A stretch of 29,298 nt of DNA from Bondarzewia mesenterica (taxonomy: Eukaryota > Basidiomycota > Agaricomycetes > Russulales > Bondarzewiaceae): assembly GCA_004802705.1 (NCBI GenBank), contig SGPL01000416.1:1-29298 (forward strand). Reading direction: 5' to 3'. Below are positions 21,028 through 29,298 of this stretch, piece after piece. Both the position numbers and the translations under genes were made by a program. Under the pieces are notes generated by a model. The model made no database searches, was not told where the DNA came from, and saw nothing but the letters and a program-made list of their open reading frames with translations. Every line of letters begins with the position of its first letter. Within the stretch, counting starts at the first letter, position 1.

Positions 21028-22672
21028 CTAGGCGTAGATACCGAGTCGGGGGTCGATGTCGACGGGGTCATTCAGCTGCGGAAAATTTGAGCGCATGGTC
21101 AGTCATTCCAAGCCATACTGGATGTACAGGATTGCGCAGCAGGATCATCTGGAAATACGTGCTTACCCGGAGATGACGGTTCAGAGCAGAAATTTCTTCG
21201 ATTTCATCTGGCGTCAGATCGAACGAGTTGCAATCAAGATTGGAGACGAGGCGGTCGTGATTGTTGCTCTTCGGAATGACGGCAATGCCTTGTTGGGTCG
21301 CCCATCGCAGGAGCACCTGTGCAGGATCTGTGCAAATATCAATTTATCATCATGTGCAATATGTATGGTGCGCAGACACACTCTTCTTGTGATTGCTAGC
21401 AATGTTCACGACAGTGTTCTGCTCCAACAAGCTTTGGGTGTTCTTGTCTCCGCCAATTTCAACGTATCCTTGAGGCCCGAATGACGAATATGCGGTCAAT
21501 GCAATGTTGTGGACCCGCGTGAAATTGACAAGGGCTTTCTGCGTTAAATACGGGTGAAGTTCAACCTGGATGACTTGAGGCTCGTATCTCGCATAGCGCA
21601 GCACGTCCAGGACCTGTGAACCCCCGACGTTGCTTCATACCGGCGTCAGGAGTCAGGATCTTCCGATGTTTCCCCCAGAAGAAATGTAACGATACCTCAT
21701 GCCAATGTTCTTCACCAGCCCTTCATCTACTAATTCCTCTATGGCACCCCATGTCTCTTGCATTGGTGTGTTTTCTTATATATGCATAATGAGATATTTG
21801 TCCTATTGATCCTTTAAAAATCAGTGGATTACTCACGAAGATGCACCTTGCCGTCATCCCCAAACCATTCAGGTGGGTATCGGTGATTGGGATCGACATA
21901 CTGGAGAGCGACGGGGAAGTGGATCAGGAACAGATCGAAGTAATCCACTCCCCAGTGGCCCAGTTGCATCTTTGCGGCCATTTTGACCTGTGAATGTGCA
22001 GGCTCGCCATTAATCATTTCGTTGGCCATCTCGATAAGATGGNATACNACTGACATGNTCGCGCGCATGATACGTNTTCCAGAGCTGTCATACACGGTGA
22101 GTGTGTCGTCCNGTAATAAAAGAAGAGTCGTCTACCTTGGAGGTGATGACTTTCGATGGAACCCCAGCTCCAGTCAGCGACTCGATTGGCGAAAATATCA
22201 TCCGTGGACTCACAGAGTTCCTCTCGCTTGACTAACCCATCCTTCAGGGCTCGGTTCACCCCCTCCCCGGCTTGCTTCTCATTGCCGTAGTCCCCCGCAC
22301 AATCCAACAGACGATATCCGGCTTTGATAGCGTTGTATACGGTCTGTGCTTATCAAGTACGGATTAATCGCCCTTGCGCAACCAAAATGCCATTTTCGAG
22401 CGTACGTCAGCGCACTGATTCTTCGGAACCTGATATTTTCAGATTAAATCGCAGACCATCTTCAGTCAGAAGAGTGAAGGTTACCTTCCAAAGACCAAAT
22501 CTATGACAATATCTTGTAGTNAGCTTCGCGACTGCGGGAGATAGCTGATGTTTCGACTTACCCGACGAGCGGCATCTTATAGCCCAAGATCCGTTTTGTG
22601 AGCTTTTACAATGCGCCATGCTAGTCAAATGCATACCTTCTGCCCGGTGCGTTTCAATACGATGGAGGCCAT
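21028..22672 (-). CDS. Aldo/keto reductase (xylose reductase-like), 12 exons
   Basis: NAD(P)H-dependent aldo/keto reductase, close to fungal xylose/aldose reductases; it reduces aldehydes or sugars in the cytosol. Exons (minus): 22672-22637, 22575-22562, 22500-22485, 22429-22406, 22343-22214, 22149-22136, 22084-22055, 21987-21837, 21774-21696, 21632-21382, 21327-21167, 21075-21028; 317 aa, the usual family length. The start [12 protein letters not shown] then MPLVGFGLWK is typical. The catalytic tetrad is visible: D and Y in [12 protein letters not shown] in ITSKLW, H in LIHFP. The cofactor motif IPKSNNHDR and the C-terminal [14 protein letters not shown] also match xylose reductases. Three exons have only 14-16 nt. 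Two Ns in exon 22084-22055 (22058, 22076) are third codon positions. The gene is divergent from ketopantoate reductase. The true substrate is not known. Confidence 0.93.
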
Positions 22673-23254
22673 GATGGATACGCTGATGATGGGAGACGGC
22701 AGTGAGAGGGTAATTATGTTGTGAAGGGTATGGCCAGATCTATATATACGGACCTGAAGAATGCATTTTGTTGTACTTTGCGCAGCTCATGACCTGCTTC
22801 GATGCGTCCGCGCGGTCCGTGATGATATATAGATATCTCGTACCCACACAACACCGTGTGGATTCAGTCGCACCTTGCAAAATAACGGTATATAATTGAT
22901 TTTTTTGCAAAAACACATTGATTATTGCNNTGAACTAAATGTCAATCCAAACGAGAATAATGTAAGTCTGCAATACGCAGCNGGGAGGCGGCAGGACTGC
23001 TCCGAGAGTGCGCTGGTACATGCGACAGGTACCGCCGCGAATTTCCTGATGTGCGCATCTCGTGACCACATTCTCAATTTGACGCGGCGCGCGGCAACGG
23101 GAGTTGCACTGTTGCAGGCATACTCCCATGTTCCGGTGAAGTTGCATGTCTTCCGTCTTGCGTTGCTCGCTGTCTGAGTCTCTGACAATCTTTCTTGCAG
23201 TCAACGAACAGTCTCTGGGTCTATGTTCCACCCTTACACGTTCATCANATCACG
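22673..23254. promoter_or_regulatory. Shared divergent promoter region, aldo/keto reductase and ketopantoate reductase
   Basis: A 582-bp region between two divergent starts. It has TATA-like runs at 22741 and around 22825 and 22890, and four ambiguous bases (22929, 22930, 22982, 23248). An unrecognised open frame at 22896-23177 crosses it but has no family signature. Confidence 0.45.
22741..22748 (-). promoter_or_regulatory. TATA-like sequence of the aldo/keto reductase gene
   Basis: TATATATA about 70 bp upstream of the ATG at 22672, on the divergent side of the shared intergenic region. Position and sequence only. Confidence 0.5.
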
Positions 23255-24556
23255 ATGTACTTTCACGTCCTCGGCGTAGGGCCCATTGGTTCTCTATTGG
23301 CACATCACCTTCGCCTCACGTTAGGAGAGGCNCACCATGTTGTTATCATCCACAAAGCTCTNTCGCAAATGCGCTCTGCTCAGCGGTCAGGCAATACCAT
23401 AACCATCGAACGCGACGGCGTCGCGCAAAAATCCTCTGGATTTCGTTCGGAAGTCTTCAGGCTACGGAACCAGATGAAGCANGACAGCTTGACTTCGATA
23501 TTGATCAGGCGGATGAAGAAGAGTCAAGCAGACGGATCTGAGATAAAGAATACCATCGTCCAGAGCACTTCCGCAGTGAATTTGAATCCTTCCGGCGACA
23601 TCCAGTCCCTCATCATCACGACNAAGGCATACTCAACTCTGGAAGCTATCCGCGAGCTCCTTCCTCGAATNAAGCCGGAAACCACCATCGTACTCTTGCA
23701 AAACGGGATGGGCNTGTATGAAAAACTCATNGGAGACGTGTTCCGCAACCCGGAGCAACGGCCTCACTTTATCGTCACAGTTAACGACCACGGCGCGTTT
23801 TACAAACGCTATATGCACGCCGTGCACTCAGGTATCGGTTCGATCCGGTTTGGGATTGTTGCAGACCCGCGTGGGCGCGATTTCGAGGCAGGCCTTNACG
23901 ATCTCAANGTACCTTCTGATTCACGGCGACTCTCGCTCGACACCATAGCNTCGAGCGAGTCCGACTCTCACTACATTTCTCTCCGAAACACCGTNGCGGC
24001 GCTGTCCGGGCTCGATGGACTTGACGCGGTTTGGCATCCTATCTCAACTGTTGTAACTGCCATGAAGCGGAAGCTCGTCGTCAACTCGGTCATCAACCCN
24101 TTGACAGCTCTNATGGGGTGCCGCAATGGTGACATCCTCTCCAATGATGCTGGAACACGCATCATGCACCGCGTCTGCGTCGAGGCCTCCCAAGCATTTG
24201 CCGCCGAACATTGTGCGGAAGAGGGTACATTGACNATGTCNAACAAGGTCATGCGCCGCGATTATTCGGCCATGGCGTTGGGCAACGACGAGGTCGTAAC
24301 TAGCTTCCCGCCTGCATTGAAGGCGGAGGCGTTGGAAGAGGAATGCCGGCGNGTGGTGGACATTACGAGCAGGAACATCTCGTCCATGTTGTCCGACGTG
24401 CAGAAGGGCAAGGCGACGGAGATCGAATATATGAATGGGTACTTGCTCAAAGTAGGCTCCAAGTACAAGGTGCCCATGAATACCGTCGCCGCGTTGCTGA
24501 ACTTGATAAAGATGCGGTGTGAAATCCCATTAGACCAGACTTTCAAGTCATCATAA
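23255..24556 (+). CDS. Ketopantoate reductase (2-dehydropantoate 2-reductase), PanE/ApbA family
   Basis: NADPH-dependent reduction of 2-dehydropantoate to pantoate in pantothenate and CoA synthesis. A single exon gives 433 aa, somewhat longer than bacterial PanE because of insertions. The N-terminal Rossmann motif is HVLGVGPIGS. The QNGMG motif follows TTIVLL. The catalytic-lysine region is MKRKLVVNSVIN, followed by LTA. The substrate-binding EIEYMNGYLLKVG segment is near the C-terminus. The start is ATG 23255, since the longer frame opens only with TTG. Sixteen Ns fall inside the gene: 14 at third codon positions, two at first (23714, 23897), none at second. This pattern suggests allelic sites. 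Members of the family can also act on other 2-keto acids, so the substrate is inferred. Confidence 0.93.
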   Translation: MYFHVLGVGPIGSLLAHHLRLTLGEXHHVVIIHKAXSQMRSAQRSGNTITIERDGVAQKSSGFRSEVFRLRNQMKXDSLTSILIRRMKKSQADGSEIKNTIVQSTSAVNLNPSGDIQSLIITXKAYSTLEAIRELLPRXKPETTIVLLQNGMGXYEKLXGDVFRNPEQRPHFIVTVNDHGAFYKRYMHAVHSGIGSIRFGIVADPRGRDFEAGLXDLXVPSDSRRLSLDTIXSSESDSHYISLRNTXAALSGLDGLDAVWHPISTVVTAMKRKLVVNSVINXLTAXMGCRNGDILSNDAGTRIMHRVCVEASQAFAAEHCAEEGTLXMXNKVMRRDYSAMALGNDEVVTSFPPALKAEALEEECRXVVDITSRNISSMLSDVQKGKATEIEYMNGYLLKVGSKYKVPMNTVAALLNLIKMRCEIPLDQTFKSS

Positions 24557-26993
24557 AATTACCATGGAATCCTGGTGCGTACCTAATCCTCCTGCGCTGC
24601 TTCGCACGTTCATGATTCATCACAGNATATTATCTGACGTACCTATCGTATATTCGCAACTTTTCATCATATCCTCTCAGCACATTTCCTCTCTCGCAAT
24701 AATTTATCACGCACTGGAATATACAGTCTCTTCGCGCTACGCCCATCTGCTCCACTGTTATCAGACTCATTTCGGCGATCCCACTCTTCTGTCCCATTCT
24801 TGGCTCTTTTGCTCTTATCCTTCGTTCCAGTGCTGCGGCACGGAACCGGGTCGAGAAGAATGTCACCCTTNAGATACAATCGGGNCATCGGNCCCGACTC
24901 TGGAGCGCAATGAGATGGTTCATCGGAGCGTAAGTCAGCTTGCGCTCGCGCCCANCTTGACTCCATACGGACTCAGACCGTAGCCACTGGGGACCTTGAC
25001 AACATCTGTGTGCACATGTCAAATGGGAATGCAGCGATAAGAGGGATGAAGGGACACCGCACTGCGCCAGGGACGCATTCCCGCGCCCTTTCTCCACAGC
25101 GCCATCCAGTTTTGCGCACGGAGAGCGCCCCACGCATCCGGCCACATTCATATGATTAGCTGCTCCCACATTTCGCCGCACCCACACATGTATGTATGTA
25201 CACACTCGATTCCTTCCTTCGCTCGCTCGCCGCCGTTTCCCCATCCTTGCTATCTCTTCAGCGCCTTGAACCCCCGCTCAATCCAAATTCAACTCCGTTT
25301 TCTTTTGAGTTCAAGGTGTACGGAATCTGACGAATGCGTGCGTTTTGTGACATCTCTGTTCTATCTGTGATGTTTGTCAGGATATCCTGTGGCGCCGTGA
25401 CCGTGCCAGCATCCCCAAGGGCCAACTTGAACTCGAGCACGGGCCCACGTCTCCGAATATCATCGATTCGATTTCGGCTTGCCTCTTCCGCCACCCACAC
25501 ACATATACATTGTTCGATCGCCCGGATCCGCCCGTCTAATAACGCACGACCACGGTATGTATACGACAATCTGCAAAGCTCTAGATCAGGCCCCTCATGG
25601 TACGAGTTATGACGATCGCATCCGCGTGTCGAGATCGCAGTCCAGGTGCGGGACCGCGGCTGCAAAGTGTATCGTGCTTGCTCATATATGGACGCCCACG
25701 ACGGGTCCGTTCCCATCGACGGTCGCGCTGGCCGCGCAATGAGGACGACACGCGCTCGGAGGCCTCCGATCGGGCTATCAGTTTGTCAGATGATGGTGGT
25801 GGTGGCTGAGCATGGTGTCATGGCGTATGTGTGTTGTCAAGTCAAAAAAAGCAGACTAACTCAGGCTCTGATTTTCTGTTAATTGGCGTGTCGGTCTCGC
25901 GCTGAAGTGACAACACGGCAGACGGAGACGGGGACGATCCAAAAGCCCTCGTGGGCGAGCCCACCGCGTATCCGTCCTCGTCTATTGCAAGGAGACTCGT
26001 ATGTTCTCGTACGCACGTCACATACAAGTACCACTGCACCTATTAATATCTACTTAATCCAGGATACGGACCCCAGGCAAACTACAGCTAGAGCCTGAGC
26101 GCTGAGCCCCATAGCTGATCCATGCGATGCATAGAAGGCCGCCCCTCAAGCTCATGGTCAAGTTGGAGTGAGTATGGTTTGTGTTGTTGTCCTTAGAACT
26201 ATATTCAATGATACGTATGGAAGGTCGCGCCTCGCAAGCTCATGGTCAAGCGCATGCGTAGCTTGATATAGCTACCTCGGAGCATATCGTGCATCCACCA
26301 TCTGCCATTCCGATGACCTGACCAAATTCGATATCACTCAATCAAGTCAGGCAGACAATTGCAAACCGCCACCGACTCGTCCTCGACTCGGACGTCCAAC
26401 AAACCCATCAGGCCTGTCAGAGATGTCAGTGTCAGCGACGTCGTGCACCAAGTATTCGCACGTAAAGTAGTTATTAATGTATGGACAGATATATAGATCT
26501 GTCGTACACATGTACATGAGTAATATGTGCAAATGTATGTACAGTAGTGGAGATTGAAAGGACCGTCGCGTCCGACCGAAGACTCGAGGGGGGGAATGAA
26601 TGAACAGTGTCAACGAAAATTTACAAATGTCCGTGTCAACGTCGACGATGCCGAATGGCGAACGGTGATAATCATGACGGATAAGGTAGTAGTACATGCC
26701 AAAGTTCGGAAATAGTCCTCTGTGTGCGTTCGCGCAAAAACGCCCTTCGTCCTTTCCGTCCGTCCGTCGGACCAAGTCTATATGATCAACTCCTCCTAAC
26801 CTCCGTTCTCTCCACAAACAAAAAGGATCCCATGACCGAGACGTGTGCCGTTCACGTTCATGTCAGATTGTATCGCCGCCCAAAGTCCCCGACACAGGAG
26901 GTGAGAGGGGATGAAAAATGAAAGGGGAACTCAAGTGTCCAAAGATGCGATATGAACCAAAACGAGATAGATGGATGATGACGGTGATGGTGA
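24557..26993. other. Gene-poor region, about 2.4 kb
   Basis: No open frame here shows a family signature. The longest frames (24630-25244 minus, 25258-25716 minus, 26347-26817 minus) are of biased composition without motifs or coherent splice sites. Five ambiguous bases lie at 24626-24955. A short direct repeat at 26131/26217 is listed separately. A noncoding RNA or a lineage-specific gene cannot be excluded. Confidence 0.45.
26131..26250 (+). repeat. Pair of imperfect direct repeats
   Basis: ATAGAAGGCCGCCCCTCAAG with GCTCATGGTCAAG following (26131-26162) recurs as ATGGAAGGTCGCGCCTCGCA with AGCTCATGGTCAAG following (26217-26250). Spacing is about 87 bp. The last 14 bases are identical. They may be the remains of a tandem duplication or a small element. 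Confidence 0.6.
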
Positions 26994-28966
26994 TCAATGA
27001 TCGTCGGCGCCGGGCGCGCCCCACTTCACCGTGCGCACTGCGCCCGCATGCCAATCCTGCACNCGCCGCCGCGCGAGAACGGACATGGTCGACCTCTCCG
27101 TGCCAATGAACCCGATGCCAGACGACTGTATGACGGCATCGATGAGCAGCGGGTACCTGTATTAATTCAAAAAAATGAAATGGAAATGAAAAGGCGCCAA
27201 AATCAGATCACGTGTGTGACCGCCCGCGCAGGGGGGGGGAGAAAGGAACGCACCATCGTCCGTACTTCGCGGTGGTGTCCTCGGCGGCGTGGTCAGGGGT
27301 GTGCCAGCCCAACAAACGCACTGCGTCCCACCACGCGGGATCCTTCTCGTCGCTCAACACGACGACGCGCTCCGGTGTATACCCATGTCGCTCTCGGACC
27401 TCCTCCCGAATCTCCATGACGCGCCGCGCGACGGCCGAGAGCGGCGCGAAACAGTCTTCCTTGGGCACGTCGCCGCAATAGTTGATGAAATCGCCGTGAC
27501 GGAGATGGACGCCGATGTACTGTTTGTTCACACACGTACGCAAGTCAGGAGGTCAGGATGCGGAAGACGCGTCCGAGGAAACTCACCGGAGGGACTTCGC
27601 CTTGCTCGGGGACGCCGAACATCCGCTTGAGGTATCCGTCCGCGATGCCCTGGAGACGATCCGTCCACCTAAAGTGCTTGACAGCGAAGCGCCAGCCAGG
27701 GCTATAATCGAACTCGTATTCAAACGACTAGATAAATATAGATGCGGGCCGACGTCAGTAAACTCCCCTCTAGACGCGACTTCGAAAAATGGAGAAAAGC
27801 GAGCGTGACATCCGGGACGTACCTCAGTCGCGCAAACATAGTACAGATAGTCGAAACAGGCGACCTGCTCGTCAGGGTGGAGGACGGCACCCAGGACGTT
27901 CGAGGGCCGCGGGGTGCCCAAATTGTTGGTGTGTCCTTCCGGGAAGGTTAGGGTTGCGATGGACCAGAAATGGGCATGCGGGTCATGTTCGTAACCTGGG
28001 TTCTTCTGCACCCACGACGGCGCCTTTGTGTACGAGACGTCTGCGAATCAAGGAGGAAGTGCATGAGCCCTATCGTCGATCGCGCGTGATAGACGGTGGA
28101 CGTACCTAAACCTTGTGAGAGGGCGCCTGTGATGCGGGGATTCGGTTCCCGGAACTGGACGGCTTGCCAGATGCTCCAGCAGCCGAGACCTTCGACCTCC
28201 GTGCTGGAAGGGTCTGAGAGGTCTTTGACTTCGTCCCATTCGACGACGGGGAGGTTGATGGCTTTGCTGAGGTAGTCGAGGTCGAAGACCTCGCTGAACG
28301 GGATGCCGCCGGCCTCGCTGCCGATGTGGGAGGGGGTGAATGGGCCGATGATGGGCACGCGTTCGGTGATCATGGCGAGGTAGACGAGATTTCCCTGGAT
28401 GATGAGCGTGTCAGGGGACGAGGATGGATGCGAATTTGAAAGGACACACGTATGTCATGACATCGTTCGCTGGAAGTGCGGTGGTTGAGAAGGTGAAACG
28501 AGCGAGCGAAAGGATGAGGACGTACTCCAACCGGCAGATATCCAAGAAGTGATGTATTGCGTGTCGTTCCTGAGATTGTCTGTCTCACGCATGAACACGG
28601 GGTTGATCACGAGTACAACGTGCACGCACCTCTGAAACGTGCCGTCGGTTCGCCAACGAGAACAGATTTTCGATCTACAATAGCAAGTGATTGGGAGGGA
28701 TGAGAAGAGAGGAGGTCGGATACACTGGAGGGGAGGTGTGCTTCGGTATAGTTGAACAGGAGAAATGCGACGACAGAGACGGCAGAGAAGAGAGCACAGG
28801 CAGCGAGAATAAACCGCCGGCGTGTCCAAGGTCGTGGGGGTGTTTTGTATAGATAGTTGTTGGAGGACATGTCAGTCGTTGGGGAGTCGAGGAAGGGAGA
28901 AAAGGGTGCGTCTGATTCGGGGGCGGGCCGCCAGTCGAGGGTATAGGAATTTTTCTGCTCTTCCAT
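26994..28966 (-). CDS. Type II membrane glycosyltransferase, O-fucosyltransferase-like
   Basis: Probable Golgi/ER enzyme of the GDP-fucose O-fucosyltransferase-like group found in basidiomycetes. Exons (minus): 28966-28626, 28569-28526, 28469-28450, 28394-28106, 28040-27823, 27727-27587, 27519-27254, 27156-26994; 493 aa. Start MEEQKNSYTLDWRPAPE; a single membrane segment FILAACALFSAVSVVAFLLF near residue 60, with basic WTRRR on its cytosolic side, makes it a type II protein. Conserved blocks are NDTQYITSWISAGW, TERVPIIGPFTPSHIG, and YIGVHLRHGDF, the last being the nucleotide-sugar motif; then FIGTERSTMSVLARRRV. A 20-nt exon codes for TNDVMTY. The donor of intron 1 is uncertain: the strongest site (AGAG/gtgcgt) breaks frame, so GGTGC/gtgcac is used. 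The N at 27063 is a third codon position (CGN). Donor sugar and acceptor are inferred from the motif only. Confidence 0.87.
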
Positions 28967-29298
28967 GTCCAGAACGTGAGCAGAGTGCGATGGCGACGGT
29001 GGAGAGGAGAGCGGCTAGTAAACGAGGGGGAAAGACATGGAGAGTAGATAAATGGGCTGGGACAGGTCGACAGACGGCGAGGCACTGGCCAGTGTGTCAC
29101 GCAGGATAATAATTTCGAGGAATTAATTCAAATTAATTAGTCCAGCAACGGAATCCACATCCGGCGAGACTCGAAGCGGAGCTCCAATTTAGCATCCCTA
29201 GATCGAGATCTGTTGAGATCTGCACCCCTTGCGGAATGCCCTCCGCGGCTGCATTCGACCGTCATGCATTTCTCCCCCTTCTCCCCGCCACTCCCCTC
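28967..29298. other. Upstream region of the glycosyltransferase gene
   Basis: A 332-bp region at the window edge, read as the promoter of the minus-strand glycosyltransferase. It contains an AT-rich inverted stretch around 29121-29140 (AATTAATT on both sides) and a short direct repeat GAGATCTG at 29205 and 29215. No gene was recognised. Confidence 0.4.

Noticed and set aside
22043..22076. Suspected extra base near the Ns in the aldo/keto reductase
   Set aside because: On re-reading, the exon keeps frame exactly (LW-x-TYHAR-x-H) with the Ns at third positions; no indel is needed.
24630..25244. Minus-strand open frame of 204 aa
   Set aside because: No motif, no coherent splice partners, and it crosses Ns; not enough to call a gene.
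25258..25716. Minus-strand open frame of 152 aa
   Set aside because: Long enough to consider but shows no recognisable domain and has no flanking exons.
1..29298. tRNA genes, rRNA genes or CRISPR arrays
   Set aside because: No tRNA B-box with matching stems, no rRNA-like sequence, and no regularly spaced repeats were seen; this was a read by eye, not a covariance-model search.

Overview
The window is intron-rich nuclear DNA from a filamentous basidiomycete, most likely an Agaricomycete. Introns are short (48-97 nt), genes are packed on both strands, and the gene families (paired homeodomain factors, an LRR-like F-box protein, an HLRHGDF-type glycosyltransferase, an AMID-like oxidoreductase) are those of mushroom-forming fungi. 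I cannot name the species. The gene models below were built by hand from splice sites and preserved protein motifs; eleven genes are supported.

Layout. 1-1595 (-): GNL1-type circularly permuted GTPase, cut by the window edge. 1921-3234 (+): AMID/FSP1-like FAD oxidoreductase. 3653-5933 (+): SAM-dependent methyltransferase with one apparent frameshift. 6261-9636 (+): NAN1/UTP17 (WDR75) WD40 protein of the small-subunit processome, one apparent frameshift. 10070-11637 (-) and 12092-13135 (-): two tandem homeodomain factors that share motifs outside the homeodomain. 13677-15438 (-): F-box protein with one or two frameshifts. 15439-18261: gene-poor stretch holding a 604-bp terminal-inverted-repeat element with an 8-bp target-site duplication, and a looser foldback. 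18262-20727 (-): PB1-domain protein with a WxxL LIR-like motif and a UBA-like C-terminus. 21028-22672 (-): aldo/keto reductase in 12 exons. 23255-24556 (+): ketopantoate reductase, divergent from it. 24557-26993: no gene recognised. 26994-28966 (-): type II membrane glycosyltransferase of the O-fucosyltransferase-like group.

Three things stand out. (1) The PB1 protein has the p62/NBR1 order PB1 - acidic WxxL LIR - long disordered linker with Pro-rich part - C-terminal UBA-like helix, but no ZZ or FW domain visible; the UBA-like part appears only after splicing. It is a candidate fungal selective-autophagy receptor. (2) Of 33 ambiguous bases, 31 lie in 22043-24955. Of the 20 that fall in coding exons, 18 are at third codon positions and none at second positions, so they look like masked allelic differences of a dikaryon or diploid rather than bad sequence. 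(3) The element at 16781-17384 has 32-bp inverted ends and duplicated TCTCTAGT, with internal repeated motifs, as in non-autonomous hAT elements.

Two ribosome-biogenesis genes (GNL1, NAN1) are near each other, but nothing shows that this matters. Several conserved genes are broken by single-base shifts, at least two in T runs; these are more likely consensus errors than true pseudogenes, since the flanking frames are well preserved.
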